A DNA stretch of 64,000 bases from Pyxidicoccus sp. MSG2 (GCF_026626705.1 NZ_JAPNKC010000001.1:1426001-1490000); one strand, 5' to 3'. Shown: positions 34,105 through 45,500, numbered from the stretch's first letter. The notes: generated by a model from the sequence alone, not told the origin. Program-made: numbers and translations.

Positions 34105-36236
34105 TTCGTGCGGCACTCGTCGTGCTGTTGCTCTGTGCTTCCTGCACGGTTCCGAGCCTCGAAGAACTGACTTGCGACGGCGCGGGAGGAACTGCTGACG
34201 GAGTCGTCGGCTCCAATGCAGCATGCACTGGCGTGCGGGCCACGGTGTCCTACGACGGCTTCAAACCTGGCTGCGTGCGGGTGACGGCGCGCGACGTGGA
34301 AGGTGGCAGCAAGCTTCTCTCGACGGAATTCGAAGGCGCGGACGTCAAGGGCGACGCCACAGGAGGCAGCCTCATCGTGACTGTGCTCCCTCCCGACAGC
34401 TGGGGCAGCAAGGTGGAGGTGGAGGCCCAGGCCTTCGAGCGCGCCTGCACTGGCGAGCCGGTGGTGACGCACTCACAGCAGGTCACAATGACGCGGGGCA
34501 AGACGACGGCCACGACGATGCAACTGCTCGCGACGGACGATGACCAGGACGGCTACGTGTCCAGGCTCACGGGCGGCACGGACTGCAATGACCACAGGCC
34601 CGATATCAACCCGGGCGTGACGGAAGAACTGTGCAACGGCGTGGATGACAACTGCAATGACCAGGCGGACACGACGGAGCTTCAGCTGGGACAGGCGTGC
34701 ACCGAGGGCGCCAGCTGCCAGGGCACGCGCGCATGTGGCGATAACGGAAAGGTCATCTGCAACGTGCCGAACGCCACCATGGCGTACCCGGACGCCGACG
34801 GGGATGGACATGGGGACAGGAACGCCACCGCCACGACCTTCTGTAATGGCGTTCCGTCGGGCTTCGTCACCAGCCCGAATGACGACTGCGACGACAGAGT
34901 CGGCACTGGCGCCAACGTGTTCCCCGGCGCCCAGGAGCGCTGCGACGGCAAGGACAATGATTGCGACGCTCAGACTGACGAGGACTTCCCGCGCCTCAAC
35001 CAGGCGTGCACCGACCCGGGCACGCAGTGCGGTGGTACCCAGCAGTGCAGTGCGCAAGGCACGGCTGAGGTTTGTGTGATTCCCCAGCCCGTGCCCACGT
35101 GGTACCCGGATGACGACGGCGACGGGTATGGCCGGAACGCCGGGAGCCAGCAGACCTGCGTGCAGCCCGCGGGCGCGTACGTCAGCCAGGGCAACGACTG
35201 CGACGATGGCAATACCTTCACTCATCCCCTGGCGACCGAGATTTGCGACGGCCTCGACAACGACTGTGACACCCTGCCCGAAGCCACCGCAGTGTGCCCG
35301 AACGGTGGACCGACATGGAACACGCGCACCGAAGGTTCAGCGACGCAGCTCTGGACTTCGGTCTCCTCTTGGACTCCTGGTGGAGTGTGGGTAGTAGGGG
35401 ATAACAACCGCCGCGCAGTAATGAAGCCAGGGGACACCACCTTCAGTGTGACCGCATCAACGGCTGGTGGCTGCGGATCTGGCACTGTCGGGTGGAACGC
35501 GGTGTGGGCGGACCCGAACAACAACGGCCGTGCCTATTTCCTCTCCAGCGGGGGCCGGTTCGCCGGTCAGGACGCTTCGAGCGCGGACTGCACCCAGCTC
35601 GCCAACAGCGGATTGGTGAATTACGGCATCACGGGATTCCAGACCAACTCCGTCCTCGATCTCTACGGGGTGAGCTCCAGCAGCAGCGCAGGCGAAGGTG
35701 CCGCCTTCCAATGGGATGGTGTCAGCAGCACGGCGGCCTTCAATCCCCCAGGCAACGTCATTGCCAACGTGTATGACGTCCACGGCATCTCGCGGGACAC
35801 GCTCTTCGCGGTCGGCGGCTATGACTCTGGCGCAGGCACCGGGCCTCGCCTCTATCGATTCACAACCACGGATTCGACGTGGCAGACGCAGAACGTACAG
35901 GCAATCGCTGGGCTCGCACGCCTCAACGGCGTCTGGGTGGTGAACGACAAGGTGGCCTTCGCCGTCGGCCAGTCGGGCTCCGCCCTTCGCTGGAACGGCA
36001 TGGCCTGGAGCAAGCTGACCTTCCCCAACAGCGACAACCTGACCTCCGTCGTGGCCTTCGGCGCCAACTCCGCCTACGCCACCACCACCAACGGCCGCAT
36101 CTACCGGTACAACGGCACGGACTGGACGATGATCCACGAGCTCGCGGGCACGACGTTCAGGGACATCTCCGGCACCAGCCCCGCGGACCTCTGGGTCGTG
36201 GGCACCAACGGGAAGATCCTCCACTGGCCGCAATGA
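34101..36236 (+). CDS. Lipoprotein with MopE-type metal-binding repeats and a C-terminal beta-propeller-like region
   Basis: 711 residues, GTG start overlapping the previous stop. The signal peptide ends with lipobox CASC (Cys about 15). Residues 150-400 contain three MopE-type motifs, each a DxDxDG(Y/H) loop, then NDCDD or TDCND, then an (E/I)CDG-x-DNDCD block. These are named for the copper-binding MopE of Methylococcus and are presumed Ca or Cu sites. Residues 400-711 consist of repeated strands (WTPGGVWVVGD, VHGISRDTLFAVGG, LNGVWVVNDKVAFAVG, SPADLWVVGTNGKILHW) typical of the GVWAVG-type propeller blades common in myxobacterial surface lipoproteins. Function unknown. Confidence 0.8.
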   Translation: MIRAALVVLLLCASCTVPSLEELTCDGAGGTADGVVGSNAACTGVRATVSYDGFKPGCVRVTARDVEGGSKLLSTEFEGADVKGDATGGSLIVTVLPPDSWGSKVEVEAQAFERACTGEPVVTHSQQVTMTRGKTTATTMQLLATDDDQDGYVSRLTGGTDCNDHRPDINPGVTEELCNGVDDNCNDQADTTELQLGQACTEGASCQGTRACGDNGKVICNVPNATMAYPDADGDGHGDRNATATTFCNGVPSGFVTSPNDDCDDRVGTGANVFPGAQERCDGKDNDCDAQTDEDFPRLNQACTDPGTQCGGTQQCSAQGTAEVCVIPQPVPTWYPDDDGDGYGRNAGSQQTCVQPAGAYVSQGNDCDDGNTFTHPLATEICDGLDNDCDTLPEATAVCPNGGPTWNTRTEGSATQLWTSVSSWTPGGVWVVGDNNRRAVMKPGDTTFSVTASTAGGCGSGTVGWNAVWADPNNNGRAYFLSSGGRFAGQDASSADCTQLANSGLVNYGITGFQTNSVLDLYGVSSSSSAGEGAAFQWDGVSSTAAFNPPGNVIANVYDVHGISRDTLFAVGGYDSGAGTGPRLYRFTTTDSTWQTQNVQAIAGLARLNGVWVVNDKVAFAVGQSGSALRWNGMAWSKLTFPNSDNLTSVVAFGANSAYATTTNGRIYRYNGTDWTMIHELAGTTFRDISGTSPADLWVVGTNGKILHWPQ

Positions 36237-36254
36237 CGCCGGACACGGAGACCT

Positions 36255-36283
36255 CCCAGCCCGCGCTTCAGAAGCGGGCTGGG
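36255..36283. terminator. Bidirectional hairpin between convergent genes
   Basis: CCCAGCCCGC and GCGGGCTGGG form a perfect 10-bp stem with a 9-nt loop between the MopE-type gene and the kinase gene that faces it. Confidence 0.7.
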
Positions 36284-36296
36284 GCTCCATACCGCC

Positions 36297-38396
36297 CTAC
36301 TCCGCTTCCAAATTGAGCTTGAACACGTTGGGCTGGTCCGCCTTCACCTCGACGGACTTCGTCACGTCCTTGCCCAGTTCCTTGTTCACGAGCCGCAGCG
36401 TGTGCTTGCCCACGGGCACCTCGACGGCCGCGAGCGGTGTCTGACCGAGCACCTTCCCGTCGAGTGACACGACCGCATACGGACGGATGCGGAACTCCAG
36501 CGTGCCCTTGGCAACCACGACAAACGAGCGCGCAGCCGGTCGCGGGCGGGGAGGAGCCTGAGTCGCCGCATTCTTCTCCACGACGGGCTCAGCCACCGGC
36601 GTCGAAGGCGCGGCCATCGAAGGCGGAGTCACCACGGGCTTGCTCTCCGAAGCACCCGATGGAGCACCCGTCTGCGGAGGAGCCTCCACCACCGGCTGCC
36701 GCGCAGCGCGCTCCGCCACACTGTTCCCCGAGGGCGAAGCAACAGGAGCCGCCACAGCCTCCGGAGCCGGCGCCGCGGGAACCCGAGCCGCCTCCGCCTC
36801 AACAGGAGCCACCTGCTCCGGCAGCGGCTTGATGGTCACCGGCACCGCGCGCTCCGAGCCCGAGCCGAACATCACGACGGCTCCGCCCACCGCGAGCAAC
36901 ACCCCGCCCACCGCCACCGCGACAAGGTTCCGGGAGCCCTTCGGCGCCTGCTGCGGCGCGGCGAACTCCGCGCTCCGCGTATGCACCGCATCGTCCGCGT
37001 CCACCTTCGCGGCAACCTCCGCATGCACCGGCGCCGACGGAGCTACAGCCCCCGCCGCATCCATCACCACGGCTTCCGGCGGCTTCCACGATTCGCCGAC
37101 GCGACCTCTAGCCACCCCAATTCCGAGCGCGGGACGCGCTTCCGTCCGGGGCCGCGAAGACGACGGCGCCCGGCCGGACGCGGGAATCGCCCGCTCCTGG
37201 ACCGTGGCGCGGGGCGCGGGGCCGAGCGCCGGGAGGTCGTCGACAGTCGACCGCACGTGGGCACCCGCCTCGGAGTGCAACGCCGGAAGCTCCTCAATCG
37301 TAATCGTCTGCCGGGGCGCCTTGCCCACCCCGGAGCGCAGCGAAATCGGCATCGGCGTCGTGGGCGATGTCGAATCCACGGGCGGCTCCGGCGGGGCCAC
37401 CATGGACCTCGGCGCCGTCGCCGGCTTCGGCCCCGTCTGCACTCGCGGCGCCACCGACTGCGGCGTCACGCCCACGGGCCCGCCCGCCCCATCCGCCATC
37501 ACCTGCGCCATGAACTGCGCAATCTGGTACGCGCCCACCGACTCACCGGTGGACATCACGAACCGCTCCAAATCGGCCTGCAGCACCCGGCAGTCCGGGT
37601 ACCGCTTGTCACGGTCCTTCGCGAGCGCCCGCTCCAGCACCTGCACCAGCGCCGCCGGCAAATCCCCCCGCCGCTGCACTGCGGGAATGAACGGCTCGAA
37701 CAAAATCGCCTGCATCACGCTCACGTCCGTCGTCGCGTCGAACGGTCGCTTCCCCGTGAGCAGCTCGTACAGCACCACCCCGAGCGCATAGACGTCCACC
37801 CGCTTGTCCAGCGGCTTCGTCTGGAGCTGCTCGGGTGGCATGTACGCCACCTTCCCCTTCACCACGCCCGTCTGCGTGCGGTGCCCCTGCCCCGCCACCT
37901 TGGCGATGCCGAAGTCCACCACCTTCACCGCGCCCTGCCGCGACACCAGGATGTTGTCCGGGCTCACGTCACGGTGAATCAGACCCAGCGGCTCGCCTGT
38001 CGCCGGGTCTCGGAACTCGTGCGCGTACGCCAGCCCCTCCGCCGCGAACGCCACCAACTTCGCGCACAGTGCCGGCGGCAGTGGCACCTCCTGTGCGCGC
38101 TTCACCAGCTTGCGCAGGTTGGGCCCGTCGATGAGCTCCATTGCCAGGAAGAAGCTGCCGTCGGCTTCACCGAAGTCGAAGATCTGCACCACGTTCGGGT
38201 GCTCGAGCTGGGCCGCCAGCTTGGCCTCGCCGAGGAACATCTCGACAAAGGCCGGGTCCTCCGACAGGTGCGGAAGGATGCGCTTGAGGACGAGCGTCTT
38301 CTCGAAGCCCATGGGCCCGGCGGCCTTGGCGAGATAGACCTCCGCCATGCCCCCCGTGGCGAGCTTACGAACGAGCTGGTACTTCCCTAATTGCAT
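36297..38396 (-). CDS. Ser/Thr protein kinase (Pkn type) with Pro-rich linker, one membrane helix and PEGA domain
   Basis: 699 residues from ATG 38396; the frame is open upstream but the Met begins the kinase fold ([20 protein letters not shown]). The kinase domain (about 5-275) has the ATP lysine in TLVLKRIL, catalytic loop [14 protein letters not shown] and MPPEQ. The Ser replacing Lys in the loop is common in myxobacterial kinases. A Pro/Ala-rich linker (290-500) leads to a helix near 520-540 ([17 protein letters not shown]), another Pro/Ala stretch, and a C-terminal PEGA domain (about 630-699, [13 protein letters not shown]). The protein should span the inner membrane with the PEGA domain outside. 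It diverges from the next kinase. Confidence 0.92.
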   Translation of the reverse strand: MQLGKYQLVRKLATGGMAEVYLAKAAGPMGFEKTLVLKRILPHLSEDPAFVEMFLGEAKLAAQLEHPNVVQIFDFGEADGSFFLAMELIDGPNLRKLVKRAQEVPLPPALCAKLVAFAAEGLAYAHEFRDPATGEPLGLIHRDVSPDNILVSRQGAVKVVDFGIAKVAGQGHRTQTGVVKGKVAYMPPEQLQTKPLDKRVDVYALGVVLYELLTGKRPFDATTDVSVMQAILFEPFIPAVQRRGDLPAALVQVLERALAKDRDKRYPDCRVLQADLERFVMSTGESVGAYQIAQFMAQVMADGAGGPVGVTPQSVAPRVQTGPKPATAPRSMVAPPEPPVDSTSPTTPMPISLRSGVGKAPRQTITIEELPALHSEAGAHVRSTVDDLPALGPAPRATVQERAIPASGRAPSSSRPRTEARPALGIGVARGRVGESWKPPEAVVMDAAGAVAPSAPVHAEVAAKVDADDAVHTRSAEFAAPQQAPKGSRNLVAVAVGGVLLAVGGAVVMFGSGSERAVPVTIKPLPEQVAPVEAEAARVPAAPAPEAVAAPVASPSGNSVAERAARQPVVEAPPQTGAPSGASESKPVVTPPSMAAPSTPVAEPVVEKNAATQAPPRPRPAARSFVVVAKGTLEFRIRPYAVVSLDGKVLGQTPLAAVEVPVGKHTLRLVNKELGKDVTKSVEVKADQPNVFKLNLEAE

Positions 38397-38487
38397 TTGG
38401 AACCGGGTTCTCCCAGGTTTGGCGGAAAAGTAAAACCCCGCCCCGGCTCGCTCTGCCCAACTCCAGGCAAACGGGCACGAATCGCGT

Positions 38488-38517
38488 TTGACCCTGACCC
38501 GACGCGGTCCGTAGGAT
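38488..38517 (+). promoter_or_regulatory. Candidate promoter TTGACC-N18-TAGGAT of the 38530 kinase gene
   Basis: The -35 TTGACC (38488-38493) and -10 TAGGAT (38512-38517) are 18 bp apart. The -10 ends 12 nt before the ATG, and the space is C-rich with no Shine-Dalgarno, so the transcript would start only 5-7 nt before the start codon. Confidence 0.5.
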
Positions 38518-38529
38518 CCCCGCACCCCC

Positions 38530-39666
38530 ATGCCACCGAAGGTCATCGGTCCCTACCGCGTCCTGGAGACGCTCGGCAGTGGCGGGGCCGGGACCGTCTA
38601 CCGGGCCCTGGACCGCCGAACCAACGACGAGGTCGCGCTGAAGCTGCTCTCAGCCGGCCCCGCGCTGGACGCTCGTGCCGCGCGCAGACTCGCCCGCGAG
38701 TTCGACACGCTCGCGGACCTGTCCCACCCCAACGTCGTGAAGGTCTTCGAGTCCGGCGTCCACCAGGGCTGGCCGTACCTCGCCATGGAGCTCATCGAGG
38801 GGCTCACCCTCCGCCACTACCTCGACATGAGCGGCGAGGACCTCCTCTCCAACGCCACCGGCGTGACGCCGCGCAGCCCCCTCTCCGTGCGGCGCACCGC
38901 GGACGACGACTTCGGCACCGGCAGCGACAGCCTCTCCGAGTCCCAGGAGAGCGGCGAGGCGGTCTTCGGCCTGGCCGCCTTCGCCGACGAGGCTCCCAGC
39001 GAGGACCTCGCCAGCTTCGCGGGCGGCGGCCTGGCCGGCGGCGGCATGTCCGCCGCGTACGACTCGGACGACTCGATGGAGGGCCTCGCCCCCCCGCCCC
39101 CCGCGCCCCGCAAGCCCGAGGTGGAAGACCGCGTCCGGGTGGTTCGCGTGGAGGAGCTCAACCGCCCGGAGCGCATGGGGCGCCTCAAGGACGCAATGCT
39201 CCAGGTCTGCGAGGCGCTGGCCTACATCCACGGCCACGGGCTCGTGCACAGAGACCTCAAGCCGTCCAACATCATGGTGGACGAGGACCGGCAGGTGCGG
39301 CTGATGGACTTCGGCCTCGCCAAGTTCCTCGCGGACGACGTCGCCATCACCGAGGCCGGCAAGCTGGTGGGCACCTACCGCTACATGGCGCCGGAGCAGA
39401 TTCTGGGCGAACCGCTGGACGGACGCTCCGACCTGTACAGCCTCGGGGTCATCCTCTATGAGCTCTTGAGCGGGCGGCCCCCCTTCGACGCGAAGACGCC
39501 GCACGAGCTCTGGCGTCAGGTGCTGGAGACGGAGCCGCCACCGGTGCTGGCGCTGAACCTTCACGGGGACCCGCAGCTCGCGCGCGTGGCCCACCGCCTC
39601 ATCCGCAAGGAGCCGGACGACCGGTTCCAGACGGCCGAGGAAGTCTACGAGGCCCTTTCCGAGTGA
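38530..39666 (+). CDS. Soluble Ser/Thr protein kinase with a ~110-residue insert in the kinase fold
   Basis: 378 residues. The nucleotide loop GSGGAGTVY (16-24), Lys38, Glu57, HRDLKPSN (240-247), DFGLAK (260-265) and MAPEQ are all present, so the kinase should be active. Between the hinge (about residue 100) and the helix before the catalytic loop (210) lies an insert rich in Ser, Asp, Glu, Gly and Pro, with several Ser-Asp clusters; normal kinases have only a short helix here. It may be a phosphorylated regulatory loop. There is no membrane helix. The stop overlaps the start of the pseudouridine synthase (GTGA). Confidence 0.9.
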   Translation: MPPKVIGPYRVLETLGSGGAGTVYRALDRRTNDEVALKLLSAGPALDARAARRLAREFDTLADLSHPNVVKVFESGVHQGWPYLAMELIEGLTLRHYLDMSGEDLLSNATGVTPRSPLSVRRTADDDFGTGSDSLSESQESGEAVFGLAAFADEAPSEDLASFAGGGLAGGGMSAAYDSDDSMEGLAPPPPAPRKPEVEDRVRVVRVEELNRPERMGRLKDAMLQVCEALAYIHGHGLVHRDLKPSNIMVDEDRQVRLMDFGLAKFLADDVAITEAGKLVGTYRYMAPEQILGEPLDGRSDLYSLGVILYELLSGRPPFDAKTPHELWRQVLETEPPPVLALNLHGDPQLARVAHRLIRKEPDDRFQTAEEVYEALSE

Positions 39667-40610
39667 CTCCCCCCAAGCTGCACACCCTCACCGTGGACGC
39701 CGACAAGGCGGGCCAGCGGGTGGACCTCTTCATCGGCGAAGCGCTCGGCCTGTCTCGCGCGCGCCTCAAGCGCCTCTTCGAGTCCGGCGCGGTGAAGGTG
39801 AATGGCCGCACCGCGAAGAAGGGCCTCACACTGGAGGCCGGGCAGCGCATCGCCGTGGAGGTGGAGGAGGAGTCGCGCGAGGCCGTCCCCGACACCGACT
39901 TCCCGCTGGTGGTGCTGCACGAGGACGCGGCGCTGGTGTTCGTGGACAAGCCCGCGGGCCGGCCCTCACACCCCTTGCAGCCCGGTGAGACGGGCACCGT
40001 GGCCAACGCGCTGGTGGCGCGCTACCCCGAGTGCGCACAGGCCTCCGTGGACCCGCGCGAGGGCGGGCTGTGCCACCGGCTGGACGTGGAGACGTCCGGT
40101 GTGCTCGTGGCGGCACGCACGCGCGAGGCGTGGACCACGGTGCGCGAGGCCTTCGGCGGGCGCACGGTGGACAAGCGCTACGTGGCACTGGTGACGGGGC
40201 CGCTGACGGACGAGGGCGACATCGACGTGCCCCTGCGCCACCACCCGCGCCACCCGGACCGCGTGGAGCCCGCGCCCTTCGGGGCCGAGGATGCGCGCGA
40301 GGCGCAGTCCCGCTTCAAGGTGCTGGCCCGCACGGGGGACTACAGCCTCGTGGAGGTGCAGATTCTCACCGGCGTGCTGCACCAGGTGCGCGCGCACATG
40401 GCGGGCGTGGGTGCCCCCATCGTCGGGGACACGCTGTACGGCGGGCGCGAGGCTCCGGGCCTGGGCCGCTTCTTCCTGCACGCGCGCTCGTTGTCCCTGC
40501 CCCATCCCCAGACGCAGCAGCAGCTCCGCGTGAGCAGTCCCCTGCCCCCGGAATTGCGCGCGGAATTGGAGCGCCTGGGCCTGCCGCTGCCGGGCGAGCG
40601 CCAGGACTGA
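39663..40610 (+). CDS. RluA family pseudouridine synthase
   Basis: 315 residues, GTG start overlapping the kinase stop. An S4 RNA-binding domain (about 10-75: [32 protein letters not shown]) precedes the catalytic domain with HRLDVETSG, where Asp is the nucleophile (near residue 140). A later [14 protein letters not shown] motif matches the usual TGRTHQIR block with Gly-Arg-Thr replaced by Gly-Val-Leu. It isomerises uridines in rRNA or tRNA, in the style of RluC or RluD; the exact site is unknown. Confidence 0.9.
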   Translation: MTPPKLHTLTVDADKAGQRVDLFIGEALGLSRARLKRLFESGAVKVNGRTAKKGLTLEAGQRIAVEVEEESREAVPDTDFPLVVLHEDAALVFVDKPAGRPSHPLQPGETGTVANALVARYPECAQASVDPREGGLCHRLDVETSGVLVAARTREAWTTVREAFGGRTVDKRYVALVTGPLTDEGDIDVPLRHHPRHPDRVEPAPFGAEDAREAQSRFKVLARTGDYSLVEVQILTGVLHQVRAHMAGVGAPIVGDTLYGGREAPGLGRFFLHARSLSLPHPQTQQQLRVSSPLPPELRAELERLGLPLPGERQD

Positions 40611-40797
40611 TTCGCGGTAGCCGCCTCGTGCGGAGCTGGAGCGCCCGGCCCGCCCAGGCCCCCATCTCAGCCGCCGTGTGCCGGGGCGTCCGCCTCGCGG
40701 CGCGGAAGGCGGCCCCGCATCCTTGCCCCACCTGGGACGTCCGCTCCGTCCCACCCTCCACGTCCTCCTCGCGGAGACGCCCTCTCAGGGTGTAGCC

Positions 40798-41223
40798 CTA
40801 CGCGCCCATCACCTTCACGATGACGCGCTTTCGGCGCTGTCCGTCGAACTCGGCGTAGAACACCTGCTGCCATGGCCCCAGGTCCAGCTTCCCCGCCGTA
40901 ATCGGGATGATGACCTGGTGGTGCACGAGCATGGACTTGAGGTGGGCGTCGCCGTTGTCCTCGCCGGTGCGGTGGTGGCGGTAGTCGGGACCGAAGGGCG
41001 CCAACGTCTGGAGCCACTCCCAGATGTCTTCATGGAGGCCGGACTCGTCGTCGTTGACGAAGACCCCGGCGGTGATGTGCATGGCGGAGACGAGGACCAT
41101 CCCTTCCTGGATGCCGCTCTTGCGGACCAGCCCCGCCACCGTGTCGGTGAGCCGGACGAGCTCGCGCCGCTCCTTGGTTTCGAACCACAGGTACTCGGTC
41201 AGGGTCTTCATGTCGGCGGCCAT
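40798..41223 (-). CDS. YjbQ family (UPF0047) protein
   Basis: 141 residues; ATG 41211 ([10 protein letters not shown]) is an equally plausible start. The fold signature is complete: [23 protein letters not shown], the [13 protein letters not shown] stretch with metal-binding-type His and Asp, and [18 protein letters not shown] near the end. Members are small trimeric proteins that complement thiamine phosphate synthase weakly when overproduced; their true role is unclear. It faces away from dinB with 36 bp between. Confidence 0.9.
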   Translation of the reverse strand: MAADMKTLTEYLWFETKERRELVRLTDTVAGLVRKSGIQEGMVLVSAMHITAGVFVNDDESGLHEDIWEWLQTLAPFGPDYRHHRTGEDNGDAHLKSMLVHHQVIIPITAGKLDLGPWQQVFYAEFDGQRRKRVIVKVMGA

Positions 41224-41243
41224 GGAGCGTCAGAGGGGCCCAC

Positions 41244-41249
41244 TACAGT
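41244..41249 (+). promoter_or_regulatory. Candidate -10 element (TACAGT), 10 nt before the dinB ATG
   Basis: TACAGT ends 10 nt before ATG 41260 and no Shine-Dalgarno follows. I do not see a LexA-type palindrome in the 36-bp divergent region. Confidence 0.35.
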
Positions 41250-41259
41250 GACTCACGCC

Positions 41260-42462
41260 ATGCGAGCCATCATCCACGTGGACATGGACGCCTTCTATGC
41301 GTCCGTGGAGCAGCGCGACAACCCCGCCCTGCGAGGCAAGCCGATCATTGTCGGCGGGCACGCACAGCGAGGGGTGGTCGTCGCCGCGTCCTATGAGGTC
41401 CGTCCCTTCGGGGTGCGCAGCGCCATGCCCATGGCTCGCGCCATGAAGGCCGCGCCCCACGCCATTGTCGTGAAGCCGCGCTTCTCCGCGTACGCCGAGG
41501 CCAGCGAGCACGTCTTCGCCATCTTCGAGCGCTACACGCCCCTCATCGAGCCTCTGTCCCTCGACGAGGCCTTCCTCGACGTGACGGCCTCGGTGGGCCT
41601 GTTCGGCTCGCCCGCGGACATCGCGCGGCGCATCCGCAAGGAGATTGCCGACGAGCTGTCGCTGCCGGCCTCGGCGGGCATCGCCACGGTGAAGTTCGTG
41701 GCGAAGATTGCCTCGGACCTCGCGAAGCCCAACGGCCAGCGCGAGGTACGGCCGGAGGAGACGGTGGGCTTCCTCGCGGCGCTGCCGGTGTCACGGCTGT
41801 GGGGCGTGGGGCCCAAGACGGAAGAGGCGCTCAAGCTCGCCGGCCTGCGGACCATCGGCGACGTGGCGGCGAGGGAGCCGGAGTGGCTGGAGGAGCGGCT
41901 TGGCTCCAGCGGCCGGCACCTGTGGGAATTGTCCCAGGGCATCGACGTGCGCGAGGTGGTGCCGGACCGCGCCGCCAAGAGCGTGGGCGCGGAGGACACC
42001 TTCGAGGAGGACCTCACCGGAGTGGACGCGCTGAAGACGCACGTGCACTCGCAGGCGCTGCGGGTGGGGCGGCGGCTGCGGCGCGCGGGCGTGAAGGGCC
42101 GCGTGGTGCAGCTCAAGCTGAAGTTCGCGGACTTCACACTCATCACCCGCCGCACCACGCTGCGCGAGGCCACGGATGACGGGCAGGCCATCTACCGCAC
42201 GGTGTTGGAGTTGATGGAGCGCTCGCACGAGGGGAAGCCGATTCGCCTCACCGGTGTCAGCGTGCAGCTCGACGAGGTGCCTCCGCAGCTCGGCCTCTTC
42301 CCCGCGGCGCCTCCGCGTACCGCGAAGCTGAACGCGGCGCTGGACAAGATTGCGGAGCGCTTCGGCAGCAAGGCGATAACGACGGCGGACATCGCCGGGA
42401 GCGAGGCCCCCGCCGACGACGGGCCCCGCTCCGAACGCCCGGTGGACAAACCGAAGCGCTGA
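41260..42462 (+). CDS. dinB: DNA polymerase IV (Y family)
   Basis: 400 residues from ATG 41260. The Y-family palm carries the metal acids in HVDMDAFYASVE (Asp8, Asp10) and SLDEAFLD (Asp-Glu near 103). SYEVRPFGVRSAMP is the conserved finger motif and GIATVKFVAKIASD the thumb. The helix-hairpin-helix and little-finger domains follow. Near the C-terminus PQLGLFP fits the beta-clamp binding consensus QL(S/D)LF. It performs error-prone translesion synthesis. The tail beyond the clamp motif (about 50 residues, charged) is longer than in E. coli. Confidence 0.95.
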   Translation: MRAIIHVDMDAFYASVEQRDNPALRGKPIIVGGHAQRGVVVAASYEVRPFGVRSAMPMARAMKAAPHAIVVKPRFSAYAEASEHVFAIFERYTPLIEPLSLDEAFLDVTASVGLFGSPADIARRIRKEIADELSLPASAGIATVKFVAKIASDLAKPNGQREVRPEETVGFLAALPVSRLWGVGPKTEEALKLAGLRTIGDVAAREPEWLEERLGSSGRHLWELSQGIDVREVVPDRAAKSVGAEDTFEEDLTGVDALKTHVHSQALRVGRRLRRAGVKGRVVQLKLKFADFTLITRRTTLREATDDGQAIYRTVLELMERSHEGKPIRLTGVSVQLDEVPPQLGLFPAAPPRTAKLNAALDKIAERFGSKAITTADIAGSEAPADDGPRSERPVDKPKR

Positions 42463-42579
42463 ATCACCGCCGCTTCGGAGCCCGCGGCCCGCCGGGTGCC
42501 GCCAGACGGAGGCCCGGTCGCGTCACGCGGCTCGAGGGCGGTAGATTGAGGCCCTGGTGTGTCCAGGAGCGTGTGAGCG

Positions 42580-45500
42580 ATGAGTGGGGCCGTCGGGGAC
42601 GAAGCAGCGGGTGCTGCCACCCTGGAGGGCCCACCCGCGCCTCGCCCTCCTTCGCTGGAGGCCCCCGTCTTTCCCGTGCCCGGCTGGGAGCGTTACCAGG
42701 GCGTGCGCTTCCTCGGCCAGGGCGGCATGGGTCAGGTCTTCCTCGCCTATGACCCGCGGCTGCGCCGCCATGCCGCCCTCAAGTTCGTGCGGGAAGCAGA
42801 CAGCGGGCTCACCCGGCGCGTCCTCTCCGAGGCCCGCGCCCAGGCCCGTGTCGAGCACGAGCGGGTCTGCCAGGTGTACGAAGTGGGAGAGGTCCAGGGG
42901 CGCGCCTTCATCGCCATGCAGTACGTAGACGGCGTCCCGCTGAACCAGCTCGCGGGCCAGCTCACCTTGGAGCAGGCGGCCCTCCTGCTCCGGGACGCCG
43001 CCGAGGGCGTCCACGCCGCCCACCGGGCCGGCCTCATCCACCGGGACCTCAAGCCCGGCAACATCCTCGTCGAGCGCACCGAGGATGGCCGCCTCAAGCC
43101 CTATGTCATGGACTTCGGACTGGCGCGCGACTGGAAGGCGCCGGGCCTCACCGCCACCGGCGAGGTGCTCGGCACCCCTCACTACATGGCGCCCGAGCAG
43201 GCGCGCGGCGAGGTGTCCCGGTTGGATCGGCGCGCGGATGTCTACAGCCTTGGCGCCACGCTCTACACCCTCCTGACGGGCCAACCTCCCATCCCGGGCG
43301 ACAACGGACTGGAGGTGCTCAGCAACATCGCGACGGTCGAGCCCCGCCCGCCACGCGCGCTCAACCCCGCCCTGCCGGTGGACCTGGAGGCCATCGTCCT
43401 CAAGTGCCTGGAGAAGGAGCGCGCGGCCCGCTACGACTCGGCGCGCGCCCTGGCGGAGGACCTGGACCGCTTCATCAGCGGCGAGCCCGTGCGGGCGCGC
43501 CCTTCCGGCCCGGGTCAACGGCTGCGCAAGGCGCTGCGCAAGCACCGCATCGTGGTGGGCGTGGCGGCCGCGGCCCTGCTCGCCGTGGCGCTCGCCGCCG
43601 TCCAGGTCGTCCTCACGCGGCAGGAGGCCAGCCGCCGCGAGCGCCTCTCGCGCCAGTTCACCGAGCGCGTCGAGCGCATCGAAGCCCTGGCTCGCTACTC
43701 GGGCCTGTCCCAGCTCCACGACACCCGCGCCGACCGCGAGGCCCTGCGCGGCCACATGCGCGCGCTGGAGGCCGAGATTCACGAGGCCGGCGCGCTGGCC
43801 GTGGGCCCCGGCCACTACGCGCTGGGACGTGGCGCGCTGGCGCTCGGCGACGAGGCCCTGGCGCGCGAGCACCTGGAGGCCGCGTGGAGCCAGGGCTTCC
43901 GCGAGCCCCGCGTCGCCTGGTCCCTGGCCCTGGTAATGGGTCACCTGTACCAGGAGCAACTCCTGGAGGCGGAGCGGCTGCGCGCCCCGGCGCAGCGCGA
44001 GGCGCGCAAGCAGGACGTCCAGCGCCTGTACCGCGCGCCCGCGCTGGAGTGGCTGCGCCAGAGCCAGGGCGCCGACGTGCCCTCCCCCGAGTACGTGGCG
44101 GCGCTGCTGGCCTTCTACGAGGACCGGCTGGACGAGGCCCTCGCCCGGCTCGACGCGATGAGGGACCGCCTCCCCTGGTTCCACGAGGCGCCCCTGCTCC
44201 GGGGCGACATCCTCCAGGCCCGCGCCACCCGGCGCTGGAACCAGGGCGACCGCGTGGGTGCGCTGGCCGACTTCGAGGCCGGCCGCCGCGCCTGCACCGC
44301 CGCCGCCGCCACCGGCGAAAGCGTGCCCGAGGTCCACCGCTCGCTGGCGAGGCTCGAGTACACCGCGATGGTGATGGAGCTCTACAGCCAGGGCGACGTC
44401 CTGCCCCCCTTCACCCGCGGACTGGAGGCCGTCGCCCGCGCGCTCCAGGCGGACCCGGACTTCGGGCTCGCGCGAGTGCTGGAGGCGCGCTTCCACAACC
44501 GGCTGGCGGAGTACCGCATGGGCCGGGGCGGTGACGTGGAGGAGCCCCTCGAGAAGGCCCTCTCGGCCGCGCGCGCCGCCATGCGCCTCGTGCCCGAACC
44601 GCCCCGGGCCCGCATGGAGCAGGTCCAGAGTCTCTGGCGCCGCGCCCGCGCCCTCCAGGCCCGGGCCCTGGACCCCAGCGCTCCGCTCCGCCAGGCCGTG
44701 GTGCTGCTGGAGTCCATCCCCCCGAAGGACCAGGACTACGAGTTCCACGCCACCCGGGGCCTCGTCTTCAAGATCCAGGCGGACTACGAGGACGAGCAGG
44801 GCGAGGACTCGCGCGCCCATCGCGGCGAGGCCATCGCGGCCTACCGCGAGGCCATCCGGCTCGACGCACGGCTGCCGGACGCGTGGATAAACCTGGGCAT
44901 CGCGTACCTCACCCGGGCCACCCGGCCGCGCGCCGGGGCGCCCCTGGAGGACCTGGAGCAGGCGAGGGCCGCGCTCGACACCTCGCGCGAGCTCAACCCG
45001 CGCAACTACGTGCCCTGCTTCCTGGGAGGCACGTTGCACCTGGAGCTCGCCCAGCGGCGCCGAGACCAGGGCGGGGACGCCGGGCCGGACCTGGCCACCG
45101 CCCTGCGGTTCTTCGACGACGGCCTGCGCATCAACGACCGGATTGCCCAGCTCCACAACGGCCGGAGCGCGGTGCTCCTCGAGCAGGCGCGGGAGGCGTG
45201 GGATTCCGGCCACGCGCCCTACCCTTCACTCGAGCAGGCCGTGCTGGCCGCGCGTCAGGCCATCGAAGTGGCGCCCCAGCAGGGCTTCGGCCACCACAAC
45301 CTCGGTGAAGCCCTCGCCGAGCGCGCCACCTTCCTCGCGCGCTCCGGAGGAGACCCACGCCCCGACCTCCAGGCGGCCGAGACGGCCTACCAGCAGGCCA
45401 GCGCGCTGCTCCCGGGCGGCGCGCACTACCCGGCCAGCCTGGCCCGCGTCCATGTCCGGCGCGCTGCCTTCGAGCTGGAGCACGCGCGGGAGCCGCGCAA

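Noticed and set aside
36842-37300. A set of repeated Pro/Ala words in the kinase linker as a repeat element
   Set aside because: These are only low-complexity linker codons, with no regular period and no DNA repeat.
41224-41259. A LexA (SOS) box in front of dinB
   Set aside because: The 36-bp region between yjbQ and dinB shows no CTG-N10-CAG or GAAC-N4-GTTC type palindrome.
42523-45213. An 896-codon open frame on the minus strand
   Set aside because: It is antisense to the kinase with TPR domain, with shadow composition (Arg, Gly, Gln, His) and no start signal.
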